64,000 bases of DNA from Schistosoma mansoni (taxonomy: Eukaryota > Platyhelminthes > Trematoda > Strigeidida > Schistosomatidae): NCBI RefSeq assembly GCF_000237925.1, contig NC_031502.1:9501035-9565034 (forward strand), in the 5' to 3' direction. Positions 55,386 through 64,000 of the stretch are shown one piece after another. The position numbers and the translations under genes are program-made. Below the pieces are notes generated by a model that ran no database searches, was not told the origin of the DNA, and saw nothing but the letters and a program-made list of their open reading frames with translations. Each line of letters begins with the position of its first letter. Positions within the stretch are counted from its first letter, which is position 1.

Positions 55386-55760
55386 TCAATATATTTCCAA
55401 TGCCCAAGTATCATTGGGTCGAATTTTTTCATAGTCATTCTGTTTGGCAATAAATGCTGACGTAGAGGAATATTCAAATGAACATGTTAGCACTTTACTG
55501 GATTGTGCTGAATTTCTTGAATATGAAGAAATTTTTGATGTATTATTTGATGTCAAATATTCACTGTCAAAGTCATATATTTCTGGTAGCTTTTTAGTTA
55601 ATGTCATGGAATTCTCAACTTCTTGTTTTATTCTAGTAAGAAGTGCTTTATCCATAGAGTAGTTATTGGAACATGAGAATAATTGTCTTGGTGGAGGACT
55701 GACTTCTGAATACACTGACATCTTGAACTTACAAGATGATGGTAAATTACTGAGTGTCAT
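55386..55760 (-). CDS. Hypothetical 124-aa protein, ATG-started ORF
   Basis: A single open frame from ATG (55760) to TGA (55386). The product is serine- and asparagine-rich and has SPPPRQLFSC near residue 21, a central KQEVENSMTLTKKLPEIYDFDSEYL-type acidic stretch and a C-terminus ending in NDTWALEIY. No signal peptide, membrane segment or known domain is visible. Its composition is more protein-like than other frames of this length in the window. The region just upstream has a CRE-like TGACGTA (minus strand, 55802-55796), an inverted CCAAT box and a GGTCAGG/CCTGACC inverted repeat, which would fit a promoter. It could also be a last exon of a longer gene. No homologue is recognised. Confidence 0.4.
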   Translation of the reverse strand: MTLSNLPSSCKFKMSVYSEVSPPPRQLFSCSNNYSMDKALLTRIKQEVENSMTLTKKLPEIYDFDSEYLTSNNTSKISSYSRNSAQSSKVLTCSFEYSSTSAFIAKQNDYEKIRPNDTWALEIY

Positions 55761-55795
55761 ATCTATATTTAATAATCTAAATCAAAAGGTAGAAC

Positions 55796-55836
55796 TACGT
55801 CACCGGGTCAGGAAATATGTTAACCCCTGACCAATC
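55796..55836 (-). promoter_or_regulatory. Candidate promoter elements upstream of the 124-aa ORF
   Basis: Within 41 bp there are TACGTCA (a CRE half site read on the minus strand as TGACGTA), GGTCAGG at 55806-55812 with CCTGACC at 55826-55832 (a perfect 7-bp inverted repeat, 13-bp spacer), and CCAATC at 55831-55836. They start 36 bases before the ORF's ATG. Such short motifs also arise by chance. Confidence 0.3.
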
Positions 55837-55879
55837 AAAATGGAGTAAATTAATTTATGATAAAAAAGTGCGCTTGTTT

Positions 55880-57740
55880 TATTGGTCACATAGATCAACA
55901 TATTTGTTTAGATTTTTTTGGTGAGACTTTTTTTATCTGTAGCCGGGGGTGAAAATACTCCTCCCACCACCTCAAAAATGCTGTAGACTAAAATGAAATT
56001 CCAATTTTATCTTTTATAATATTTTAATGATTTTAATAGCTCACTGTCAAACAGGTGACTTCAGTTTGGTCCTGAATTAATTAATTGATTCATTTATAGT
56101 GACAATTATCAGGGATTACTAGACTCTGTGTCTTCTTCAGAATTAAATGTTAGTCGAAACTGAGTAAGAAACTGGCGAGCTTTAGATATCTTCATTAAGA
56201 GTCTCATTAGCGATAGAATTACATGAAATTAGCATAGGAAGTAAAACTACAATTTGGATTGTAATCTCACGGGAATTATCAACACTAATATAACATAGAC
56301 GGGTGCAAACTGGCAAACAACTTTAGTCCCAGACTTCTTTTTAAATAACTCAAGTCACCTAACACCAAATGATGGTGTATAGTACAGCATAACATCATAC
56401 AGATAATTGTTAACCAGTATGAAAACTAAGTCCAGGCCTTTATACTGGATTGCTTACCTTCACCAAATATTGGTAAAAATATCATCACCTGTAAGTTTCT
56501 AGTAATAAAAAAAATCACTTCAAGAATCTCAATTCAGACCATGTTTGTTAATCGATGTATTCTATGGATGTTATGAGAATAGCTTGTTTAAATGTATATA
56601 TATGACCACGGACATTAGAACTTTAAAAGTCAGTTAACATAAAAACACGTAATATTTTTATTTTATTTAAGGACTGACAATTTTAGCACCATCTATTTGA
56701 CATTATTAATTACTGGATAGTTTTATGAGTGGAGAATTATGATGAAATGATATAGAGATTTTTTTTTCGAATGGTTTATGTTTTATTTACAGATTATGGG
56801 ACATGTGGATTTGATTAATAAAAAATCCTGTCGCAACGCATTGTATTTACCTGTCCTTCTCTTACATTTCACGATCACTCATATTCAATAACTTTTTTCA
56901 ACCACATGTAGTTTATTTAAGTCACAGACAACATATTGAAAACGTGATGATCGTCTACTTCATTGTTTCGGTCAGCAAAATAGTGTACAAATCATATTGT
57001 TCAATTCATTCGTTTTGGAAGAAAGAATAAAAATAATCTGGAATAAATTTAGAAACTTTTTACACGTGTATAAATGTACAATTGTTATATAAACAGATCT
57101 ATCGACCTGTTTTACAATCAAACAGAGACGATTTCCATTTCTTGTAGAACAGTTTCACGATATTGTATTATTTCCTGAAAAATGTTTATTTAAACATTGT
57201 AATAAAGTTGTCCTTGCAATTACATTCAATAAAACTGTATGATAATGAATGTACTAGTTTAAATGTAAATATGTAACAAAGCATAATTTATTTAGATTCA
57301 ATATGGTTTGCTCAAGTATCATTCTCATTCACATATAAATTTAATATAATATGATATAAAGGAAAGTAAATGTTTCAACAGTATAGAAGAAACATTTTAA
57401 TGAGGTGAAACGAGAACAAACAATGATAAAATATCAGTGAATTTTTGCAGATTTTGTACAGTTTTCAAGTAATTTTCAATATTTCCATCAATAATAGTTT
57501 TAGGTTCATTAATGTCCACTTTCGAAACGAACTTTTTAAAGTCGTGACTGGTAGAGTCAACCAGCTTACAAATAAGACAGAAAGCAAATAATAACAGTAT
57601 GTGCAAACCACGTCAAGTCACCACTTTACTGAATTTGAAAGTGTAAGTGACTGGATTCCTACCCTGGATACATCTGAATGTAACGTGCTTGCAGTAAATT
57701 ATACAAAATTTGAAATATATCAACAATATAGGACAGTATA
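55880..57740. other. AT-rich non-coding sequence
   Basis: About 1.9 kb in which no exon could be supported. The frame 57606-57397 (minus) looks like a signal peptide followed by a charged chain but has TTG, not ATG, at its start and an in-frame stop just before. Confidence 0.4.
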
Positions 57741-57754
57741 TGAAACTTGTTTGT

Positions 57755-57883
57755 TTTTGATGGAGTTTTGTTCTCTGAGCTTCTGAACTTCTACCCGAAG
57801 TTTGTGCTGATGATGTCGTTCAGAAAGACGATGAAAGCTCCACAACCAAACCATCCAGCTCAGAGAACAAAACTCCATCAAAA
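57755..57883. repeat. Perfect 27-bp inverted repeat with a 75-bp spacer
   Basis: Bases 57755-57781 are the exact reverse complement of 57857-57883; the arms contain GATGGAGTTTTGTTCTCTGA and its complement. Similarity stops sharply at both ends of each arm. Both strands are partly open here. One frame reads ELLPEVCADDVVQKDDESS and then a Ser/Thr/Pro-rich run to a TGA, which could be a small exon. Confidence 0.7.
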
Positions 57884-58039
57884 TCATCCACCTGATCTAC
57901 AAATCTTCTCCAACATCCCAAAACTTGTTTGTTTATGTATTCGGACGATATCAAAAACTGAGGTGTGGAAACCTAAAGGATTTATTAAAACCAAGCAAAT
58001 TAAAGTTGATCTTTGGATAGTCTATACTGAAGGGTGATA

Positions 58040-59159
58040 CTAATAGAAAAAAAATCAGTAAAATGAGCTATCAGCTTCTTTCAAATACGTCAATTAATTT
58101 ACTTTAGTATTCATTTATATTGATTGTTTGTATATTTCGATTAATGTGATGGACTGTAGTTGATCAGTCTCTTTTGGTATATGCCCATTATTTAGTTTAT
58201 TTTATGAAAATGTGACCACCGAATATCGCATGTAAATCAACTTATTTTATCACCTCTACTGGTTCACGATCATTTACACATGTTATGAAGTGTTTGAGAT
58301 TGATAAAAAATATCAACTTTCGTAATTAATTAATTCTTAAAATTGGATTTATAGAGCGGGTTGATAAGTTTCCGTTTCCATTAGAATACTTTGATCGTTT
58401 TTTGGCTTTTACATTCGGTACGTCATAAATTTCTCATTACTTTATATTAAAACTTCTTAATTGAAGTGAAGATTATGTCACTCGAAATAGTCATTTACGT
58501 AGTTTAAGCAGGTGATAATATGTTTATATTAGTTATCTGTATAGGTTAGCAAAACACCATACATTATTTATTAAGTCGAAGAAAATATTCATCATGATCT
58601 GACATTATCTAAGAAATCATCGAAAATCAGGAAGGACCGAACAAATGTTACACTCTATTTCGGGGCACCTAGTAATTCACATTTACGGCTCGGTAGGATT
58701 AAAAAAATTTCAAATCTTGTGTCGAATATCGTAATTTTAGACCACTTAGTCAGGATCCGATAGTTTACATTTTCTGGTTTAACTCAACTCTCAATAAAAC
58801 TTGACTATCAACCAGTATCACACTTTCGTGTAAGCTAGGAGGGGAGAAGAGAAACAAAGGGAAGACTTTTTTATCGCACTAAAGAAGCAAAAGAAGAAAA
58901 GCAGATTAACATAGAAATTATCATAAAAGTCAACAATCTTTTTCTATTATTATTGCTATCCAAAGTAAAAATATGAAAAAATAGGGTCATGAGAATTCTT
59001 CTGTGGCTGTCGGCGAGAACAAAGTTCATTGTTTTTTACTTGCTTCACTGAGATGAGATGTATAATCTAAGAGGGATAAGTAAAAGATGCCACTTTTTTA
59101 TTTGAACTTATTGGATGAGCATACTACTTTAATGGAGTGAGGAAGTTGAGTCTTAAACA
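58040..59159. other. AT-rich non-coding sequence
   Basis: No exon or repeat recognised. Confidence 0.4.
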
Positions 59160-59164
59160 ATAAC

Positions 59165-59375
59165 TAGGGATAAAAATGTAGACTGTTGGATTCCAAATCA
59201 ATAGTCTGAAGGATAAACACTCTCCTCGAAGCCTGCACGTCACGGGTTCAAGCTCTGGAGGGGTCATGTATGGGTATTGTTGAGGAATCCCACACTAGTA
59301 CTAGATAGTTGTACGACGCTTCTAGGTTTCATTAGTTGTCTAATTAAAATCAGTTCATAATGTGAGGTTTTAAAC
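59165..59375 (+). mobile_element. Decayed tRNA-derived SINE
   Basis: A B-box-like CGGGTTCAAGCTC is followed by TTGAGGAATCCCACACTAGTACTAG, a diverged version of the hammerhead-like segment, and by TTTCATTAGTTGTCTAATTAAAATCAG at the 3' side, which parallels the copy at 34740-34900. GAAA and helix II are lost. Confidence 0.5.
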
Positions 59376-59934
59376 GATGAACAATATTAGAAAGGAATAA
59401 TTGGAAAATATGGTATTATGTGCGTGCGTGTGTGTATATGCGGAGATAGAGAGAAAGAAACTTTAAAGGGAAATTCAATCGTTATGATAGATATAATTGT
59501 CTTCATTGATTAATCAAATTATAAATGACTATCTGTAACACAAATAGTAGTTATAAAAACATTGTAGGTATATAAAGTTGATAATTTAAACAAGTGCCTA
59601 TGTAGTATTTTTAAATTAATACTTACTTCTTTGCAGTTGACGAATGCATATTGAAGCATAAATTTTAGCCAGACAGAGGAAGGTATTTAACAGCTTCCAA
59701 GTTTATGAACATTATAAAGTGCTTAGATATAATTAGCTGACAGAATGATGATAAATTCTGTTGGGTATAAGTACGGTTCTTATAGCTTGTCAACACTGAC
59801 CAATTTTAGATGTAAAAACTAAAAGTAAAGATCTTTATTCATCAGTAGTTTGTATGACAAATTGAATGATTTGAATGTTTGAGTTAAGTTAATGGTTACT
59901 GTAAAGTGTCATACGCTTATAAATATTTCGATTG

Positions 59935-60070
59935 AGATCATGGATCTGTCGATGAAAACTTGAAAGCACTGGACGTCTATTTCGTCCTAGTATGGGATTC
60001 CTCATCAATGCACATCCATAAACCCGCACGCGGTATTCCAAGCCAAGACCTTCGGTTTCGCGCGAACGCT
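59935..60070 (-). mobile_element. tRNA-derived SINE, minus-strand half of a head-to-head pair (copy E1)
   Basis: On the minus strand it begins GCGTTCGCGCGAAACC, inside the tRNA-like part, then has a B-box-like region (GGCTTGGAATACC) and the hammerhead-like segment (60000-59955): helix I GCATTG with CAGTGC, then ATGAGGA where the consensus is CUGANGA, helix II TCC with GGA, GAAA, and GTC before helix I. Only the first core position and helix III differ from a working type. The tail lies at 59935-59955. Confidence 0.65.
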
Positions 60071-60150
60071 AGGACGAAACGATCGTCTAGTGTTTCCCGG
60101 TTTTCAATGGTGGTTTAACATCGATCGATTCATGATTTCAACCAAAAACT
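60070..60150 (+). mobile_element. SINE 3' half, plus-strand partner of the head-to-head pair (copy E2)
   Basis: It starts inside helix II of the hammerhead-like segment (TAGGACGAAACG) and continues with a perfect helix III (ACGA with TCGT), GTC and TAGTG, then CCCGGTTTTCAATGGTGG and the SINE tail GATTCATGATTTCAACC. The 5' tRNA-like half is absent. It is joined directly to copy E1. Confidence 0.7.
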
Positions 60151-60169
60151 TAACAATCTTCACAACTCC

Positions 60170-61380
60170 ATACTGATGCTTATAAATATGTTGATATTGT
60201 GATGTATCTTATCCCTAGATTTAGGCCATTTACAAAATGAGTCTTTCCGAACAGACGTCAAACAAGATTGTAACATAGATAATGTTATTGGTGCTTCATT
60301 GGATTATTGGTCAATGCTGATGTGTTTCTATCGTATACACCAAAGGCATCCTTTCACACACATTCAGAAATAAATGTGGAGTAGATTATAGAATCATTAA
60401 ATAGCGCCTAATGGTTTCAAAGAATTTATTTATATGAAGCCAATAAGAATGAGAACTTGTACGGAGCCTGATTTTACATTGGGCAGAGGGATTCATACAC
60501 AATATGGATAGATTTTTTTATTAAGAATATAACTTCATTCATTTCTCCAATAAAACACACATACAAAAGCATGTTTTTTACCGGTTGTTTATCGTTAAGG
60601 AAATGCCCAAGGACGGTAAAAAAAATTTATAATTTTACTGTACATTGTTGAAAGATATATGGATAATATCATGCTAAGGTAGTTTTGTTGAATATGTAGT
60701 TCATTATTTCAATGTATACAGTTGAATAGGAATATATACGAAAATAATCAAATGACTGAGTGATAGAAGTTATCTTTAACTACATTTATTTCTTCAATGC
60801 GAATAACTTGTAATGCTTATAGAAGAAAAACCACCACGTTGTCCCACAAAGTGTTAGTCCACATTTATTGTTTATCATAATTCGATTCATTTATTCGTCA
60901 AACATTTGTTGGAAATTATGTGGCTTATAAAATGGACTCATGATTGAAAACAATCTGCTTCCTTGAACTAAACTATAGCCTATTCCTCGAAGAACGTGTA
61001 GATCAATGTTTATTAGATTGGTAACATTTTAAAAATGAAATATACTTAATTAGAGATCTAAATAAGAGATGATTATTTGATGGAGCAACAACATGCTTTG
61101 ATATTTATGATATTCGTTTGAAAATCAAATATTTAGGCAAGTAAAATGATAAAATTAACTTCATTCTGTAATATAGATACTAAAATTGTGAATATTTTTA
61201 ACATCGTTAATCAATAATAACTAACCAATTTGTATAATTCTAGTTCACACCTTTCTCTGCACCAAGATCAGTCGTAGTGCATTGAAGGTTATCATTTCTA
61301 GTTAATAATTCAACAAAGACACTTCAATATCATACGTAAGAGATTAGGACACAATGATATTAGTTGGTTGAAATTTATAA
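60170..61380. other. AT-rich non-coding sequence
   Basis: No exon or repeat supported. Confidence 0.4.
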
Positions 61381-61392
61381 TTTTAATGTACT

Positions 61393-61590
61393 ATGAATGA
61401 ATATTCCATAAAGTTTATTTGGGATTTTGTCAAATTAAAAGTTACGGTATATATGAAGCGTCTTCAGCCAATAGATGAATTAAAGCTTTCACGATTGTTA
61501 TATGGATATCAGTTGAAACCAAAAGATACTTTCATTCTTAACCGAACACAGATTGCAAATAAAGTATTCTTAAAGATTCAACTTAGTTAA
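61393..61590 (+). CDS. Possible small ORF or exon, unidentified
   Basis: A 65-codon frame starting at ATG with a lysine- and leucine-rich product (KRLQPIDELKLSRLLYGYQL). An AG at about 61440 would allow a shorter exon starting near KVTVYMKRL. No domain or homologue is recognised, and the flanks are AT-rich. It may be chance. Confidence 0.2.
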   Translation: MNEYSIKFIWDFVKLKVTVYMKRLQPIDELKLSRLLYGYQLKPKDTFILNRTQIANKVFLKIQLS

Positions 61591-61797
61591 ATAAGTTAAG
61601 CATTGGTGTATGTGAAATTCTAAATCTATGAATAAATTTGTTTTCCGTTTCCACAACAGAAATCATTTTCACTTTTGTATTGGTTGCTTGAATCTTCCCA
61701 TCGACGTTTAGGACTGCAATTGATTAGTCTTTTATTGGCATATATACATCTTGTGTGGATTACTTCGATATTGCCTTAAGTCACAAGCATTATAAGC

Positions 61798-61930
61798 AAG
61801 GATGAATGGCGGCTAGCAGTGGAATCCAGGACGCACGTTTCTTACTATTTTAGACTCTTTAATTGGATGTACCTGCACCCGAGATAAGAAGAGACGCGCG
61901 TCCTGGATTCCACTGCGAGCCATCATCCAT
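61798..61930. repeat. Decayed Sm-alpha-type hammerhead repeat forming a near palindrome
   Basis: The left arm (about 61798-61842) contains GCAGTGGAATCCAGGACGC and the right arm (about 61891-61930) contains GCGTCCTGGATTCCACTGC, an inverted pair of nearly 40 bp. GCGTC followed by CTGGATTCCACTGC is the cleavage-side strand of the known Schistosoma hammerhead ribozyme, and GGATGTAC at 61865-61872 matches its 5' end. Read on the minus strand, helix I (ATCCA with TGGAT), GAGTC and GAAAC are present, but the CUGAUGA core reads TTAAAGA. Read on the plus strand, helix II and the first core are unrecognisable. Neither strand should be active. Confidence 0.7.
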
Positions 61931-62755
61931 TTCTGAATAGAAATCATTTTTATAACACACACATGTATCCTTTAAAAATTACCAAAATGAAAGATATTCG
62001 AATAAACAGTGTTTAAGTTATTTGATTAATTAAATTTAGCTCATTTCTGCCCGAAGAATTCGTGTAACTTATAGAACAGTAATTTCATTTCACATGACTA
62101 ATAATACCGATATGTTCTAATGTGTATATTATACAACAAATACAAAGTTGGAAAACAGCCTACTTATAAAATGATTTGTGATTTATTTTTTAGATAAATT
62201 ATTAAACTTGTTATATTATTTCAATAGCATTAATTATCACTTACTAATTATGAGTTATTTAATTATTGCACTAATGACTAACACTAAATCTATTACAACC
62301 GGTTGTTTAACTATTAATTTACAGGTTTGTTTGACCTCATTTCTTAGAAAATTAATTATTTTCATCGAAATTACTCCCACTTTTACTTCAATTTTTACTT
62401 ATTAAATCAATATGCAGAGGTCGTTGTGGTGAGGACAAAATGAGTGTTACTTAACTATGTTTTTCTTTGTGTATTCTAGAGACAGAACAGAAATTGTTCA
62501 ATATAAAGATTACATATATTAATGACCCATATTGTTCAGAGGTCATTTATTTTGTTGGTAAAATAAACTGTCATATGAAAATAAGTTTTATCTTTTTAAT
62601 TTATAAGCAATTTCGAAAGTAGTGCAAATATGATGTCATTTGTGGAAAGTCAGTACCATTACCACTTATCTACATTGGCTTGTGATGTATGGAGATAGGA
62701 ATTTTGTCATTATGATGTTTAGAAAAATGAAATGGACTAATCGATTGCTTTATTG
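61931..62755. other. AT-rich non-coding sequence
   Basis: A 75-codon plus-strand frame (62178-62405) is hydrophobic, low in complexity and begins with a weak context. No gene is supported. Confidence 0.4.
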
Positions 62756-62759
62756 TAGA

Positions 62760-62930
62760 GGCCTGTGGAGATTCGTTTCATTTTTATGTGGTATTAGTCA
62801 CATGTGCCAATAGGGTATTACTTGAGGCTACATTTAGTATTAGGCAACTGTTACACCCTAGTATGATACCCTTCAGAAATAAACACCAGAGCTCTAATTA
62901 GGAGTTGAACATAGGACTCAGGTTTAATAT
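62760..62930 (-). mobile_element. Very decayed tRNA-derived SINE
   Basis: On the minus strand CTGAAGGGTATCATACTAGG corresponds to the CTGAGGAGTCCCATACTAGG of other copies, with GTGTAAC for CGAAAC. A B-box-like GTTCAACTCC lies about 45 bases upstream of it. Confidence 0.4.
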
Positions 62931-62934
62931 GAAT

Positions 62935-63590
62935 TGATGACGAATACCATCTTTAAATTTGTTATTTATCTAAACAGTTGAAATGGTGTTAAATTTCATG
63001 AGTAATATTCAAAAATGAAAATGCAGTGATGAATTTATGACTTTTATTTATCTTTATCATCCAATCTACATTTCTTTAAATGCATCTTTTCATCATATTC
63101 TTTACTTCTTCTGTGGAACTCAGAAATATCAGGTCTCATGATAAGAGCAATACACTTAAGCTACTATATTTCGTAATATTTGTAAATATTCGTATGGTAA
63201 TTTTTAGTCTCTAATTATTTACATATGAAACATTAAAGTCTGTGAGATATTTTTTATTCACATAAGATGCTGATATCTTCAAGCATTTTCAACTAGTTTA
63301 TTGAGAGTTAAAGTTTCTTTCCACTCTATGTACACCTACTTTGGTTTATGTTGTATGCATATGTATATACGTACATATACACGGTAGATATGGTTTTAAG
63401 TAGCTAGTGAGAAACTACGAAATATAATGAATTCATAATATTTAGAGTCAATTGTTGTTCTAGTTTTATTCGATATCGTCTCTATTCAGACATCTCATTT
63501 TCTCTGAAAAATAAGTAAAAACATTGAACTTCATCATGTTTATGTACTTTACAGTAAAGTAAATAAATAAACTATGATCATCTCTCTTTT
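62935..63590. other. AT-rich sequence, presumably intronic or intergenic to the exon pair at the right edge
   Basis: No exon found. A TATGTATATACGTACATATAC run lies near 63361-63381. Confidence 0.35.
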
Positions 63591-63595
63591 GCAAG

Positions 63596-63786
63596 GGGCA
63601 TAGAATCTATAGAAATGGATTCGCACAATCAACAAGGTAAATGAGAAGCTAGAAGTCTTTGAAATCCAATAATGAATATATGAATATTCGACTGCTTTTA
63701 GGTTTTGGGAAGCAATTGGAGAAGAAGACTTATCAGTTACATATAGTCATATCTTATATCAAAGACTTTCGAACTCTTTGAGATGA
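63596..63786 (+). CDS. Candidate last two exons of an unidentified gene
   Basis: Exon A (63596-63636) follows a pyrimidine-rich acceptor (CTCTCTTTTGCAAG) and ends at ACAAG|GTAAAT. Exon B (63702-63786) follows TGCTTTTAG and ends in TGA. Exon A is 13 codons plus two bases and exon B begins with one base, so they join in phase. The joined peptide is GHRIYRNGFAQST, then RFWEAIGEEDLSVTYSHILY, then QRLSNSLR. It is of normal composition with an acidic, aromatic-rich middle, unlike chance translation of AT-rich DNA. The intron is 65 bp. Upstream exons were not located, and I do not recognise the protein. Confidence 0.5.
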
Positions 63787-64000
63787 TAACTTACTCAGAG
63801 CCTCTCTGCAATCAAAAAATCGATAATTAGGATATTAAAATGGGAGGGTAGAAACATTGTTAGTACTTACTAAACAATAAGTATTGTCATACCGAAACCT
63901 AAGCAAATAACCGAAGTCTAGTGACTAATTTGTTCTGTACAACTAGTAAAATAACTGACTGGTTCATTAATGGTGTGAAAACGAATGGTTAAATTTGTGC
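63787..64000. other. AT-rich sequence to the window end
   Basis: Nothing recognised. It would be the 3' UTR of the exon pair at 63596-63786 if that is a real gene end. Confidence 0.35.

Noticed and set aside
57397-57606. Minus-strand frame that looks like a small secreted protein with a signal peptide
   Set aside because: The first codon is TTG, there is an in-frame stop four codons before it and no ATG or good acceptor. A GTAAGC lies inside the supposed signal peptide.
62178-62405. 75-codon plus-strand frame as a membrane protein
   Set aside because: It is low-complexity Ile/Leu/Thr-rich translation of AT-rich DNA with no supporting signals.

Overview
The window looks like a piece of an AT-rich schistosome (Schistosoma-type blood fluke) nuclear genome. 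Three things point there. Host genes are split by GT-AG introns that range from 39 bp to several kb. The repeats include a tRNA-derived SINE carrying a hammerhead-ribozyme-like segment and a second decayed copy of a schistosome Sm-alpha-type hammerhead repeat. The LINEs are of the RTE and CR1/jockey kinds that fill schistosome genomes. The species cannot be read from the sequence alone. A run of exactly 200 N (30973-31172) marks an assembly gap.

Host genes. (1) GDP-L-fucose synthase (GFUS/TSTA3), plus strand, six exons from 19046 to 25198, predicted 318 aa; all exons join in phase. (2) DNAJB13, an axonemal radial-spoke DnaJ protein, minus strand, six exons from 39357 down to 33230, predicted 313 aa; its J-domain has HPC in place of HPD. 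(3) The first coding exon of an MPHOSPH6-like exosome cofactor, minus strand, 7471 down to about 7036; later exons are unresolved. (4) An unassigned last exon on the minus strand (1847-1691). (5) A pair of short plus-strand exons at the right edge (63596-63636 and 63702-63786) that join in phase and end in a stop. (6) A 124-codon ATG-started ORF on the minus strand (55760-55386), possibly a small gene.

Repeats, left to right. A GC-richer repeat lies at 600-1105. RTE tails and a tandem 3'-UTR unit lie at 5160-5960. From 9590 to 17530 there is a stack of same-strand LINEs: an RTE copy with its 5' UTR, interrupted by a nested insertion and cut off inside its reverse transcriptase; then a CR1-like LINE with endonuclease and a broken RT; then a 5'-truncated CR1/jockey LINE with a 493-codon open RT frame. 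A decayed RTE-type LINE fills most of GFUS intron 1. A 193-bp inverted repeat sits against the assembly gap. A decayed LINE RT lies at 40440-40900 (minus). A long 5'-truncated RTE copy lies at 44522-46620 (minus), of the same family as the one at 9590. A third RTE-type fragment lies at 52440-53310. tRNA-derived SINE copies are scattered from 34.7 kb to the right end, with one head-to-head fused pair at 59935-60150.

The two complete genes do different jobs: nucleotide-sugar synthesis in the cytosol for GFUS and ciliary axoneme structure for DNAJB13. They sit tail to tail, separated by about 8 kb that includes the gap. I did not find a new multi-gene system. The most unusual material is the set of hammerhead-bearing SINEs and their inverted arrangements, the large inverted repeat beside the gap, and the unassigned exons. 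Family names for LINEs (SR2-like RTE, CR1/jockey) are from recalled protein motifs, not from a database search.
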